Below are positions 42,384-51,711 of a DNA stretch of 64,000 nt, piece after piece. The notes under the pieces were generated by a model, which did not search any database, had not been told where the DNA came from, and worked only from the letters and a program-made list of their open reading frames with translations. This DNA is from Streptomyces coffeae. Its GTDB lineage: Bacteria; Actinomycetota; Actinomycetes; Streptomycetales; Streptomycetaceae. The number at the start of each line of letters is the position of its first letter. Position 1 is the first letter of the stretch. The stretch spans positions 1-64,000 of the forward strand of contig NZ_JAERRF010000034.1 of assembly GCF_016741875.1 (NCBI RefSeq), written 5' to 3'. The position numbers were made by a program, and so were the translations under genes.

Positions 42384-43400
42384 AGCGAGGGACGGAACGG
42401 CGGCGCGGCCCCGCCGACACCACACGGTGGCGCGGTGCCGCCCACCGGACACGGCGGCGGCCCGGAGGCCGCGCCCGTCTCCCACCGCGTCCCCGACCTC
42501 GGCGCGCTGGAGCTGCTGCTCGCCGTCGCCCGCCTCGGCAGCCTCGGCCGCGCCGCCCGTGAGCTCGGCATCACCCAGCCCGCCGCCAGCAGCCGGATCC
42601 GGGCCATGGAACGGCAGTTGGGCGTCGCCCTCGTGGACCGCTCACCGCGCGGATCCCGGCTCACCGAGGCCGGGGCGCTGGTCACCGACTGGGCGCGGCG
42701 GGTGGTGGAGGCCGCCGAAGCCTTCGACGCGGGCGTCCACGCGCTGCGCGACCGCCGCGACTCCCGGCTGCGGGTGGCCTCCAGCATGACCATCGCCGAA
42801 TATCTGCTGCCCGGCTGGCTGATAGCGCTGCGCACCCTGCGCCCCGACACCGCCGTCTCCCTCCTCGCCGGGAACACCGCGGCCGTCGCCGGACGGCTGC
42901 TGGGCGACGAGGCGGACATCGGCTTCGTCGAAGGCCTCGATGTGCCCGGCGGGCTCGACGGCGTGGTCATCGGCCATGACCGGCTGGCCGTCGTCACCGC
43001 CCCGGCCCACCCCTGGGCGCGCCGCCGCGCCCCGGTCGGCCCCGCCGAACTCGCCGCCACCCCGCTCATCCTGCGCGAGCGCGGCTCCGGCACCCGGCAG
43101 GTCCTGGACGCCGCCCTCGCCGAGCACGGCGGTCTGGCGGCCCCGCTGCTCGAGCTCGCCTCCACCACCGCGGTCAAGGCGGCGGCGGTGAGCGGCGCCG
43201 GACCCGCCGTGCTCAGCCGACTGGCCGTGCACGAGGAACTGGTGGCCCGGCGGCTGGTGGAGGTCGCCGTGGCGGACGTCACGCTGCGCCGCGACCTGCG
43301 CGCGGTCTGGCCCGCCGGACACCGCCCCGCGGGCCCCGCCCGCGACCTCCTGGGGCTGACCCGGCCGGCAGCCGGTGGTGGTGAACGGCCGGATGGCTGA
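42381..43400 (+). CDS. LysR-family transcriptional regulator
   Basis: A 339-residue LysR regulator. The N-terminal winged helix-turn-helix (LGALELLLAVARLGSLGRAA, ITQPAASSRIRAMERQLGVA) follows a 35-residue Gly/Pro-rich lead. The inducer-binding domain contains LRVASSMTIAEYLLPGWLIAL and GEADIGFVEG-like strings. It starts at ATG 42381 in the palindrome that may be its own operator, so little 5' untranslated leader remains. It most probably regulates the divergent TDT transporter. The inducer is unknown. Confidence 0.9.
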   Translation: MSEGRNGGAAPPTPHGGAVPPTGHGGGPEAAPVSHRVPDLGALELLLAVARLGSLGRAARELGITQPAASSRIRAMERQLGVALVDRSPRGSRLTEAGALVTDWARRVVEAAEAFDAGVHALRDRRDSRLRVASSMTIAEYLLPGWLIALRTLRPDTAVSLLAGNTAAVAGRLLGDEADIGFVEGLDVPGGLDGVVIGHDRLAVVTAPAHPWARRRAPVGPAELAATPLILRERGSGTRQVLDAALAEHGGLAAPLLELASTTAVKAAAVSGAGPAVLSRLAVHEELVARRLVEVAVADVTLRRDLRAVWPAGHRPAGPARDLLGLTRPAAGGGERPDG

Positions 43401-43443
43401 ACCGCGGCGGGCCGAACGGACCCGCCGCGGGCACAGTGGGGGA

Positions 43444-43869
43444 ATGAACGCAGATAACAGCGGTGCCCTGGGCCGGGGCCGCGTGGCGACCCGGCTTCCC
43501 GCCCAGGACCTGGAGCGGGCCCGGCGCTTCTACGCCGAGAAGCTCGGCCTGGAGCCCGTCGACGAACGCCCCGGCGGGCTGCTGTACCGCTGCGGAGGCG
43601 TGGATTTCGCGGTGTTCCAGTCGAGTGGAGCCTCGCCCGGCACCTTCACCCAGATGGGCTGGGAGGTCGAGGACCTCGAGGCGGCCGCCTCCGAGCTCCG
43701 CGGGCGCGGTGTGGTGTTCGAGGAGGTCGACGTCCCCGGGTTCCGTACGCAGGGCGGAATCGCCGAGATCGAGGGGAACTACCCGAGCAAGGGCGCCCGG
43801 GGGGAACGCGCCTTCTGGTTCCGGGACAGCGAGGGAAACCTGCTGGGCGTCGGCCAGTTGGTGTGCTGA
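43444..43869 (+). CDS. VOC/glyoxalase-family protein
   Basis: A 141-residue vicinal-oxygen-chelate fold protein with two beta-alpha-beta-beta-beta modules: VATRLPAQDLERARRFYAEKLGLEPVDERPGG then MGWEVEDLEAAASELRGRGV and AFWFRDSEGNLLGVGQLV. Such proteins act as lyases, dioxygenases or resistance proteins; metal ligands are not certain (Glu in the last strand present). ATG 43444 is preceded by a weak GGGGGA site. Function not assignable. Confidence 0.85.
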   Translation: MNADNSGALGRGRVATRLPAQDLERARRFYAEKLGLEPVDERPGGLLYRCGGVDFAVFQSSGASPGTFTQMGWEVEDLEAAASELRGRGVVFEEVDVPGFRTQGGIAEIEGNYPSKGARGERAFWFRDSEGNLLGVGQLVC

Positions 43870-43920
43870 ACGGAGCGGCACCGGGCCCGGAGACCCGGCG
43901 CCGCCCCACCACCCCTCTCG

Positions 43921-46900
43921 TCAGCCGTGGAGCTCGCAGCAGGTGTCGCGGCGCAGTTGCCGTCCCACCTCCAGCCAGCGGTCGGCCGTCTTCCCGCGCA
44001 GCGGCTGCCCGGCGGCCGGGAAGGACTCGACCAGGTCCCGGCTCTGGAACGGAATTCCGCCGCGCAGCACCGCCACCGTGCGCACCAGGGAGTCGAAGTC
44101 GGTGAACGGATCGCCGTCCACGACCGTCAGGTCCGCCAGCTTCCCGACCTCCAGGGTGCCCAGATCGCGTTCGGCGCCGAAGGTCCGCGCGGGCAGTACC
44201 GTCGCCGTGCGCAGCGCCTCCGCGGGCGAGAGCCCGTACCGGTGCAGCGCCCGCAATGCCAGGTGCAGATGGAGCCCCACCGGCACCAGCGGCTGGTCGG
44301 TGCCCAGGGCCACCACCCCGCCCGCCGCCAGGATCCTCCGGTAGACGCCGATCTCGGTGCGCAGAGTGGCGAGTTGGGCGTCGGTCGGCCGTGTTCCGGC
44401 GGTCTTCTGGACCAGCGCGGTGTCCCAGGGCGGCATCAGCCGGGTGACCCGCTCGTCCTGCGCCAGTGAGGGATCGTCGCCGATCAGCGGCGAGGCCGTG
44501 AACGGCGTTGCGATGAGCCGGAAGTCCGATGTGGCCGTGTAGACCTCGGCCAGATCCTGGTACGCGCGCCCGGCGGCCGTTGTCGCATGCCCGTACTCCA
44601 GCCGCTGAGTGGCCTGGAGGTGGGTCGTCAGATCCTGGCCGAGCTGGATACCGGGGGTGCACAGATGGCTTCCGGTGCGTACCCCGAGCCGCTCGTGCGC
44701 GAACCGCGCGGCCTCCTCCATGACCCAACCGGGCGCCCGTACATAGGTCTTGACGAAGTCCCAGTCGAGCCCGGCGGCGCGCTCCAGCGACCGGCGCAGT
44801 CCGTCCCGGGTGCGATGCGCGCGGCCCATGCTGTACGCCACCCGCGGCCCGTCCAGCAGCTCACCGGTGGCCAGCAGCCGCGGTCCGGCCAGGGCACCCG
44901 CGGCGACCGCCTCCCGCAGCCGCGCCTGCTCGTACGCGAAACCGCCCAGGGAGACCGCCGTGGTGATGCCGTAGGCGAGCTGGAGAGCCGTCTGACGGCC
45001 GCCGTAGGTGTACTGCCAGGGGTGGGTGTGCGCGTCCCACAGCCCCGGCAGGACGGTGCGGGACGAGGCGTCGACGCGGCGTTTGGCCACCCGCCCGCCG
45101 CGGTGCGGCTCCACGGCGGCGATCCGCCCGCCGCGCACCACGATGTCGACGTCCTCGCGGACCGTGCCGCCACCGCCCGTACCGTCCCAGAACCGCCCGG
45201 CGTGCACCACGGTGTCGGCCGGGCGCGGCCGCCGCCGGTCCAGCGGCACCCGCACCGTACGGGCCTCACCCGACTCCACGTCCAGCAGCCGCAGCCGGCC
45301 CGCCGACAGATACAGCAGCCGGCGCGAGTCCCCCGACCAGGACGGGTGGTCGGCGGCCTCGTCGGTCAGCCGCCGCGGCTTCCCGTCGGGGGTGCCGTCG
45401 GGCCGCACCGGCAGCAGCCACAGCGCGGATTCGACGATGAGCGCCATATGGCGGCCGTCGGGGGACCAGACGGGCCCGGAGTCATAGCGGTCCGAGACCG
45501 AGGTGTGCGCCGCCACCGCGTGCAGCTTCGCCGCGCCGCTGCCGGCGTCCACGACCCGGATCAGGTTGTAGCCCTCACGGAACCGCTGGTTCAGACGGTT
45601 GCGATCGCACAGTGCGATAGACCGGCCGTCGGGGGACCAGCTCGGCCGCCCCGGCAGCCCGCCCGCGCCCAGGGGCGTGGCCAGCACCCGTTCCGTAGCG
45701 GCCTCGAGATCGCGCAGGACCAGGTTTCCCGACATGTCGACACAGGCGAGCCGCTTGCCGTCGGGGGACAGCGCGGGATGCACGCGGCCCCCGGAGGCGA
45801 GCACGGTCTCCTCTCCGGAACGGAGGTCCCGGCGGCGCACCGCCAGCAGCCCGTCCCGGTCGTCGGCGTACACCAGCGCGCGCCCGTCGGACGTCCAGGT
45901 GGGCGCCAGCAGATAGCGGGTGGGCGCGGCCCGTACGACCCGCTTGGGAGTTCGGCCGCCGGAGATGTCCGCGACCCAGAGGGAGTTGAACGCGGCGAAG
46001 GCCACCTGGCGGCCGTCCGGGGACAGCGCGGGCAGATGGATCCCGCGCACCGGCCGTGCTCCGCCGCCGTCGAAGTCGTAGTCCTTGACGCGGTAGCGGG
46101 GCCGGTCGACGGGCAGGGTGGCGCGGAAGGGTATCTCCTCCGCCGCGCGCCCGGCGTGCCCACCGCCGCCGGACGGATCGGGCCGCACCATCCGGAACCG
46201 CCCGTCCACGGTCAGCAGCAGCTGCTCCTCGGGCGTCCAGCGCGGCGGTACGGGATGGGGTTCGCCCTCCAGGGCGACCGGTCTGCCGTCCACCACCAGG
46301 GTGCAGGACGCGCTCGGCGCGGGGGTGGTCCGCAGATAGGCCAGCCGTCCGCCCGCCGAGAGGGCGGGTGTCATCACCTGCGTACCGGTGGCCGTCTCGG
46401 TGTGCTCCACCCGCACCGGACCGCTGCCGTCGGCCCGTACGGAGGCCACCGTACGGGCGTCCAGAACGCTCCCCACGGGTAATCCTCCGGGCACCCCGCG
46501 GACGAACAGCACCCGCTCGCCGTCCGCGGACCACGTCGGGTCGAAGTCCTCCCAGGCGCCGTCCTGGAGCGGCCCCTCCTGGCCGGGCAGCCCGGTGAGC
46601 CGGGTGAGTTCACCGCTCGCCAGGTCCAGCACCCACACCCGGTACGGGCTGCCCGCGACCGGGTCACCGCCGCGCTCGGAGGCGAAGGCGATACGGGTGC
46701 CGTCGGGCGACCACGCCGGCCCGCGGTCGTCCCAGGGACCGTCCGTTCGCTGTCGCACATCCGTACCGTCGGGGCGCAGCGTCCATATGTGGAACCCCCC
46801 GCCCTTGTAGGCGCACACCGCCAGCAGCTTGCCGTCGGGGGAGAAGACGGGGCGGGTGGGTTCGAGCTCGGGCGGGGTGAGCGGGGTGGCGTCGCCGCCG

Positions 46901-47232
46901 TCACGGGGCACGGACCACAGCACGTTCTGCACCTCGGCGACGAGACGTCGGCCGGAGGGCGCGAGGGTCGCGGCGCCGTTGGTGGCCGCGGTGAAGGAGA
47001 GCGAGGCGCGCCGCGTCCGAGAGGCGGCCTGCGCCCCGACGGCGGCGGCCGCTTCGGCGGGCAGTGCGGTGACGGCGGCGGCGGTTGCGGTGCCGACGGC
47101 GGTTGCCTGGAGGAAACGCCGCCGGGAGAGGGCGGAGAGGGAAGTGTCCGGGGTGTCCGGGATGTTCGGGCTTTCTGGAACGCCGGGGGTGACGGAAGCG
47201 TTGATGGCGCCTGGGGCGTCTGGAGTGTCCAA
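43921..47232 (-). CDS. Tat-exported beta-propeller/amidohydrolase fusion
   Basis: A 1103-residue protein. The N-terminal Tat signal SRRRFLQATAVGTATAAAV lies about 35 residues in. A long TolB/WD40-like propeller follows (repeats of SPDGKLLAV, SPDGTRIAFASERGG, SADGERVLFV, SPDGRQVAFAAF and similar), then about 400 residues of amidohydrolase: metal HxH in LWDAHTHPWQYTYGG, later His in GSHLCTPG and EYGHAT, and Asp in ALGTDQPLV. It would act outside the cell on an unknown amide or ester, and needs TatAC. TTG 47232 is the chosen start because AGGAGG lies 4 bases upstream; the frame extends further but overlaps the next promoter. Confidence 0.87.
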   Translation of the reverse strand: MDTPDAPGAINASVTPGVPESPNIPDTPDTSLSALSRRRFLQATAVGTATAAAVTALPAEAAAAVGAQAASRTRRASLSFTAATNGAATLAPSGRRLVAEVQNVLWSVPRDGGDATPLTPPELEPTRPVFSPDGKLLAVCAYKGGGFHIWTLRPDGTDVRQRTDGPWDDRGPAWSPDGTRIAFASERGGDPVAGSPYRVWVLDLASGELTRLTGLPGQEGPLQDGAWEDFDPTWSADGERVLFVRGVPGGLPVGSVLDARTVASVRADGSGPVRVEHTETATGTQVMTPALSAGGRLAYLRTTPAPSASCTLVVDGRPVALEGEPHPVPPRWTPEEQLLLTVDGRFRMVRPDPSGGGGHAGRAAEEIPFRATLPVDRPRYRVKDYDFDGGGARPVRGIHLPALSPDGRQVAFAAFNSLWVADISGGRTPKRVVRAAPTRYLLAPTWTSDGRALVYADDRDGLLAVRRRDLRSGEETVLASGGRVHPALSPDGKRLACVDMSGNLVLRDLEAATERVLATPLGAGGLPGRPSWSPDGRSIALCDRNRLNQRFREGYNLIRVVDAGSGAAKLHAVAAHTSVSDRYDSGPVWSPDGRHMALIVESALWLLPVRPDGTPDGKPRRLTDEAADHPSWSGDSRRLLYLSAGRLRLLDVESGEARTVRVPLDRRRPRPADTVVHAGRFWDGTGGGGTVREDVDIVVRGGRIAAVEPHRGGRVAKRRVDASSRTVLPGLWDAHTHPWQYTYGGRQTALQLAYGITTAVSLGGFAYEQARLREAVAAGALAGPRLLATGELLDGPRVAYSMGRAHRTRDGLRRSLERAAGLDWDFVKTYVRAPGWVMEEAARFAHERLGVRTGSHLCTPGIQLGQDLTTHLQATQRLEYGHATTAAGRAYQDLAEVYTATSDFRLIATPFTASPLIGDDPSLAQDERVTRLMPPWDTALVQKTAGTRPTDAQLATLRTEIGVYRRILAAGGVVALGTDQPLVPVGLHLHLALRALHRYGLSPAEALRTATVLPARTFGAERDLGTLEVGKLADLTVVDGDPFTDFDSLVRTVAVLRGGIPFQSRDLVESFPAAGQPLRGKTADRWLEVGRQLRRDTCCELHG

Positions 47233-47428
47233 CTGTCCTCCTGGAACACGGGGGTTGCACGGGTCAGGAGTGCACAAACGGCAGACAAAACGCTTGATCG
47301 TTGCACACCCCACAGGTCCGTGGTCAACACCTCCCGGCCAACAGCCTTGGTTTGAGCCGCGGGCAGGGGGAGAGTGAGCCTCTTGTTCCAGTGGGACCCG
47401 GCCCTCAACCCTCAGGAGACGAGACCGT

Positions 47429-48388
47429 ATGCCAGCAGGAGGTACCACCTACCGCACCGACCATCTGACCACTCCGGACGGTGTGCGCATCGCGACGTAC
47501 ACCTGGTTGCCGGAAGGGCGCGCGCCGCGCGCGATCGTGCAGATCGCCCACGGCGCCGCCGAACACGCCCAGCGCTACGACCGGTTCGCCCGCTTCCTGA
47601 GCGGGCACGGCTACGCCGTGGTGGCCTCGGACCACCGCGGACACGGTGCCACCGCGGCGTTCACGGGCGGCCTTGGAGTCGTCGGGGGTGTCGGGGTCGT
47701 CGGCGAGGAGGGCGACAGCTGGCGGGCGATCGTCTCGGACCTGCGCGCGATCGGCGCCCGCGCCCGCGCCGAGCACCCCGGTCTGCCGCTGGTCCTCTTC
47801 GGCCACAGCTTGGGCTCGATGCTGGCCCGCGACTGCGCCCAGGAGTACGGCGCGGAGCTGGCCGGGCTGATCCTCTCGGGCACCTTCCGCACCCTCCCGG
47901 GCGTCGAGATCGAGGACGCCATGGCGCGGATCGGGGAGGAGATCGCGGCCGGCGGCCGGAGCGCGCCATCCGCCTTCACCCCCTCCCTCTTCGCCTCCTT
48001 CAACGACCCGTACGAGCGCGGCACGGGCTTCGAATGGCTCTCACGGGACGCGGCGGAGGTGGCGGCGTACGCCGCGGACGACCGGTGCGGCTTCGCCTTC
48101 AGCGCGGGCCTGGCCCTGGACTGGGTACGCGCCGTACGCAAGATCAACGACCCCCGTCAGCAGGCCCGGATCCCGGCCGGACTGCCGGTGCACCTGGTGG
48201 TGGGCACCGAGGACCCCTGCAACCAGCGGATGACCCTGGTCTACGAACTGCTCGAGGACTTCCGCTCCATCGGTACGCGGGAGCTGAGCTGGAGGGGATA
48301 CCAGGGTGCCCGGCACGAGATCCTCAACGAGACCAACCGGGACGAGGTGCACGCGGACCTGCTGGGCTGGCTGGAGCAGCACATCTGA
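47429..48388 (+). CDS. Alpha/beta hydrolase (lysophospholipase/monoacylglycerol lipase type)
   Basis: A 319-residue serine hydrolase. The nucleophile elbow is LFGHSLGSM; the oxyanion-hole segment is IVQIAHGAAEHAQRYDRFA and ASDHRGHGAT; the acid is Asp in VVGTEDPCN and the His is in GARHEILNET. No signal peptide, so cytoplasmic. Close to monoglyceride lipase/lysophospholipase L2 in layout. ATG 47429 follows AGGAG at some distance. It is divergent from the propeller-amidohydrolase gene. Confidence 0.9.
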   Translation: MPAGGTTYRTDHLTTPDGVRIATYTWLPEGRAPRAIVQIAHGAAEHAQRYDRFARFLSGHGYAVVASDHRGHGATAAFTGGLGVVGGVGVVGEEGDSWRAIVSDLRAIGARARAEHPGLPLVLFGHSLGSMLARDCAQEYGAELAGLILSGTFRTLPGVEIEDAMARIGEEIAAGGRSAPSAFTPSLFASFNDPYERGTGFEWLSRDAAEVAAYAADDRCGFAFSAGLALDWVRAVRKINDPRQQARIPAGLPVHLVVGTEDPCNQRMTLVYELLEDFRSIGTRELSWRGYQGARHEILNETNRDEVHADLLGWLEQHI

Positions 48389-48426
48389 GGTGACGGAGGA
48401 CGCGGGTCCGCCTCACCGGGGTCATG

Positions 48427-49317
48427 TCACCGGGCCAGGAAGCCGGAGATGCGCCGCCGGAGCGAGGCGGGGTCCAGCCCCTGACCTGCGAGGTGCTCGT
48501 CGATGGTGCCGTAGCGGCGCAGCTCGCGCCGTCCGATACCGAGCCCCAGCACCCGGTGCGGCAGATCGGCGAGGGCGTCGTTGACGGCGGCGGTCGAGGT
48601 CCCCGCGAGATACGGCTCGACAAGCACGACGTCCGTCCCGACGGCGGCGCGCAGCGCGTGCTCGTCGAAGGGGCGGACGGTCGTGGCGTACAGCACGGTC
48701 ACCTCCAGCCCCTCCACGGCGGCGAGCACGTTGTCGAGCATCGGCCCGACCGCGACCACCACACCGCCGCGCCCCTCCCGTACGGTCAGGAAACGGCCGG
48801 GCGTGATGGCGCGCGGGGTGGCGTTGGTGTGGGCGGACAGCCGGACGTAAACGGCGTCGTCGTCGGCCGCGGCGGCGTGCCGCAGCAGCGTTTCGGCCTC
48901 ATCGGGGTGGCCGGGCACCTGCATGGTCCAGCCGTCGAGGGTGTCCAGCAGGGCGATGTCCCCGGGCGACATATGGGTGAAGCCGCCCGCGGGCCAGTCG
49001 TACGAACCGGCCGCGCTCACCAGCACCCCACCCGTGCCCTGGTGCCCGAAGTCCAGCTTGAGCTGTTCGAAGGGGCGCTCGACCAGAAAGCTGGCGAACG
49101 TGTGCAGAATCGGCCGCATTCCGGTCAGCGCCAGCCCGCCGCCCACCCCGACCAGCAACTGCTCCCGGATGCCGACGTTGATCACACGGTCGGGATGAGC
49201 GCGCTGGGCGTCGGCGAAGCCGGCCACGCCGATCTCGGCGAGCACGACCGCCAGCCGGGGGTCGTCGTCGAGGAGACGGGAGACGGTGGAGGCGAAGCGC
49301 TCACGCATGGTGTCCAT
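48427..49317 (-). CDS. Transketolase, C-terminal subunit (pyrimidine-binding and C-terminal domains)
   Basis: A 296-residue protein equal to the second half of transketolase: pyrimidine domain (RERFASTVSRLL, VINVGIREQLLVGVGGGLAL with the catalytic Glu, FASFLVERPFEQLKLDF) and the C-terminal domain (VTVLYATTVRPFDEHAL, LVEPYLAGTS). It joins the N-terminal subunit encoded just upstream (49374-50075) to form a split enzyme. Genes of this form often have specialised roles in sugar-like precursor supply. ATG 49317 is used; MRERF at 49308 is an alternative. A 56-base gap separates it from the N-terminal gene. Confidence 0.9.
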   Translation of the reverse strand: MDTMRERFASTVSRLLDDDPRLAVVLAEIGVAGFADAQRAHPDRVINVGIREQLLVGVGGGLALTGMRPILHTFASFLVERPFEQLKLDFGHQGTGGVLVSAAGSYDWPAGGFTHMSPGDIALLDTLDGWTMQVPGHPDEAETLLRHAAAADDDAVYVRLSAHTNATPRAITPGRFLTVREGRGGVVVAVGPMLDNVLAAVEGLEVTVLYATTVRPFDEHALRAAVGTDVVLVEPYLAGTSTAAVNDALADLPHRVLGLGIGRRELRRYGTIDEHLAGQGLDPASLRRRISGFLAR

Positions 49318-49373
49318 GGCGCGAAGGTCCTTTCGCGAAGAGGAGTGATCGACTACCGCGGATCGGGCAAGGC

Positions 49374-50075
49374 TCAGATCTTGGGCTCGACCCGGGCCAC
49401 GACGGCGTGCGGCCGCCCCGGGTGCGGTGCGGTGTACGCCTCGTACAGGGCCTGGTGATCACGCCCGTCCACGGTGGTCGTGGACCACCCCTCGGCCGCG
49501 AAGCGGGAGGCGATGCCACCGGGCCGGCCGTGGGTGGCGGAGGCGTTGTCGATGACGAGCGTGTGCAGCCGCTCCAGCCCGACCGCCCCGGCGTACGCGA
49601 TCGCCTCGTGGTTGCTGCCCTCGTCCAGCTCCGCGTCGCCGATGAGCACCCACACCGCGGGCCCGCCGCGCCCTTGGGCCCGCAGCCCGAGCGCCGTCCC
49701 CACGGCCAGCGGCAGCCCGTGTCCGAGCGACCCGCTGCTGATCTCGGCGCCGGGTACCAGCAGCCGGTCGGGATGGTGCCCGAGCGGTGAGTCGTAGGAC
49801 CCGAAGCCCGGTAGCAGCGACTCGCTGAAGAAGCCCCTGGCGGCGAGCACCGCGTAGTACGCCATCGGCCCGTGCCCCTTGGAGAGCAGAAACCGGTCAC
49901 GTTCGGCGTCGTCCACGCTCTCCGGCGAGACCCGCAGCACCCGGTCGTAGAGCACCCAGAGCGCGTCCAGGGTGGAGGTGGCGGCCGGGCCGTGCTTCTC
50001 GTCGCCGGTCATCAGGGCCATGAGCCGGGGAAGGTCGGCGTAGGCGTATGCGCTGTGAACTGCGGTGGAGGTCAT
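49374..50075 (-). CDS. Transketolase, N-terminal subunit (TPP-binding domain)
   Basis: A 233-residue protein equal to the first half of transketolase. It binds thiamine diphosphate and Mg through the motif IGDAELDEGSNHEAIAYAG; His residues near the N-terminus (LSKGHGPMAYYA) and SSGSLGHGLPLAVGTA fit the active site. ATG 50075 is used; it has no ribosome site, and a SoxR-type promoter would start the transcript exactly there. Upstream TTG at 50096 is unlikely. It is co-transcribed with the C-terminal subunit. Confidence 0.9.
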   Translation of the reverse strand: MTSTAVHSAYAYADLPRLMALMTGDEKHGPAATSTLDALWVLYDRVLRVSPESVDDAERDRFLLSKGHGPMAYYAVLAARGFFSESLLPGFGSYDSPLGHHPDRLLVPGAEISSGSLGHGLPLAVGTALGLRAQGRGGPAVWVLIGDAELDEGSNHEAIAYAGAVGLERLHTLVIDNASATHGRPGGIASRFAAEGWSTTTVDGRDHQALYEAYTAPHPGRPHAVVARVEPKI

Positions 50076-50081
50076 GGAAAG

Positions 50082-50112
50082 AGCGTGCAACTTCAAGCGG
50101 ACTTGAAGTCAA
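50082..50112 (-). promoter_or_regulatory. SoxR/MerR-type promoter with palindromic operator, leaderless
   Basis: On the minus strand: -35 TTGACT (50107-50112), a 19-base spacer, -10-like CACGCT (50082-50087), then six bases to ATG 50075. The spacer area holds the perfect 8-4-8 palindrome ACTTCAAG-CGGA-CTTGAAGT (50090-50109). The over-long 19-base spacer with a centred palindrome is the hallmark of SoxR/MerR-controlled promoters. The -10 is GC-rich, fitting activation. Confidence 0.65.
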
Positions 50113-50264
50113 GCGCTCGGGGTCGGCTCGCCGGGGGCCCGGAGGAGAACCGCGCCGGGGGCCTGGAGCCGAGGCGGCCTGAGGATCGACCGCCCACTGG
50201 GCGGCGGTGGGGGCGCGATTCGCGGGGAGGAGGTCGAAGGTCGACCCGCCGCACCTGGTCCCAC

Positions 50265-50450
50265 CGCATCGACCAGCAGATCGCCGATCTGGAGCGCCTG
50301 AAGCGCAAGCTCACCGGGTGCATCGGCTGCGGCTGTCTATCCCTGCGCACATGCTCCCTCTACCACCCCGCCGACACCGCCTCCACCCACGGCCCCGGCG
50401 CCCGCTACCTCCTGGGCGACGAACCGCAACCACCCGGCCACGCAACGTGA
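50265..50450 (+). pseudogene. soxR: soxR remnant (C-terminal part only)
   Basis: A 61-residue fragment in frame to TGA 50448-50450, RIDQQIADLERLKRKLTG then CIGCGCLSLRTC, the [2Fe-2S] cysteine motif (CX2CXCX5C) unique to SoxR, and SLYHPADTASTHGPGARYLL. The DNA-binding helix-turn-helix and the dimer helix that should precede it are missing; upstream DNA in all frames has no SoxR-like residues. It lies divergent from the split transketolase, whose promoter carries a SoxR-type palindrome, so it was likely the regulator of that operon before deletion. Could be translated only as a truncated product. Confidence 0.8.
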
Positions 50451-50607
50451 CACCGCTGGCGCGCCTGCCCCCCGCCGTCCCTTCCGCACCGTCGCCCACC
50501 TGGCAGAGATCCACCGTCCCTCCAGGGCTGGCAGCGACCACCCCCTGAAGTGCGGTATTGTTCTCGTGCGCGGTCGGCGAGGGCGAAGGCCCGAGCCGGA
50601 CAAGCAC

Positions 50608-50684
<77 letters not shown>

Positions 50685-50702
50685 GCGTTTTTGCAGGTCG
50701 GA

Positions 50703-50734
50703 GGCCGTTTCCGCAGGTAGCGGAAGCGGCCTTT
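50703..50734 (+). terminator. Terminator after tRNA-Pro
   Basis: GGCCGTTTCCGC (50703-50714) pairs with GCGGAAGCGGCC (50720-50731) with one G-T pair, then TTT. Confidence 0.75.
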
Positions 50735-51450
50735 GTCGTTCCCGGACTGGGAGCGATGGGGAGCCCTCTGGGAGCCCTCGTGCTCCCAACTCGCAGACGG
50801 GTCAATCCCGTCCGGTTTGTCCGTCACCCGATCCGGTCGACCTGCCACGCGGTACCGCGCCGCCGCGCGCCGTCGTCAACCGTAGGGCGCGAAGGTCACC
50901 CCGCCGGTATGGATGCTCTCGCCATCGAGAGGCATAAGAACCCCTTGACGGCTCCCGACCCCCTTTCGGAGTGGGAGCACGGGTTTCCTGCTCCCCATGC
51001 GACAGGGGAGGTCTGGTCACGCTGGCGACGCCGGGCGGGCGTCTTCACAGGCCAGTAGTCACTCGGACTCTCCGGTTGTCAGATGCTTGTCCCGTCAAGG
51101 CGGGGCAAAGCCCCTTTTCGCTGGGCGGCAGACGGGGCACTCCCAGGGCGCGAGCGCCGTGGTCGGCTCTGTGGCGCCATAGCGAGACATCCGGCCGAGG
51201 AGTGGTTGGTAGCGTCAGAACGCATCACTTGCATGGCGGGGTGTGAATGTGCTCTTGCTGGCTGGGGGAGTGGGGCGCAGTGGGCGAAGGGGGTATGGCA
51301 TGTGGTGGAGTTCCGCTTCAACGTTTAGCGACCGCTGAAGAGCTTCGCTCAGCCGCGCTTCGTATATTTCCGGTGTGAGGCCGCGGTCAGTCACTGGGGC
51401 CCAGTACTGCGAGGAAGCCCCTCTCCGTCGTACAGCGAGGGTCGCTGCAG
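50735..51450. other. Non-coding, remnant-like DNA after the tRNA
   Basis: About 700 bases with lower GC than the left part of the window and no frame that I accept. A 59-codon minus-strand frame (51215-51394, GTG start, containing PEIYEARLSEALQRSLN) has no ribosome site. No integrase fragment was recognised, and no copy of the tRNA 3' end was found in the window. Confidence 0.45.
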
Positions 51451-51711
51451 TTGTCGAGGTGTCCGGCGTCCATCCGTCTCAGTTCCGGTGAGCAAGTCCC
51501 GTTGGTGGCCGGGCAGATCGCGCGGGCGAGCAGCCCGGGCGGTACGACGATGTGGGTGAGAGACCGGCTGGACGGGCTGTGGCGCGACGCGGACTTCGCC
51601 GCCTGGTATCCGCGCGATGGACGCCCCGGCCTCTAGCCTGCCCGGCTGACCACCGTCTGTGTGCTGCAGTTCCTGCTCAACCTGTCAGACCGTCAAGTCG
51701 CCAAGGCATCG
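51451..51711 (+). pseudogene. Transposase fragment, IS1182-like
   Basis: The frame reads TTMWVRDRLDGLWRDADFAAWYPRDGRPGL, then TAG (51634-51636), then PARLTTVCVLQFLLNLSDRQVAKAS. This is the N-terminal region of IS1182-type transposases (WVRDRLDGL...GRPGLSPAQLATV...LQFLLNLSDRQAA) with an internal stop, and the frame is lost after 51711. The catalytic domain is missing. It marks former insertion activity in the accessory region. Confidence 0.7.

Noticed and set aside
42311..43282. In-frame minus-strand extension of the TDT transporter (to 734 residues)
   Set aside because: It overlaps the LysR gene entirely; the transporter starts normally at 42310 with its first membrane region.
51215..51394. 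59-codon minus-strand frame with PEIYEARLSEALQ
   Set aside because: Some helical character but no ribosome site or conserved context; kept only as a note in the region entry.
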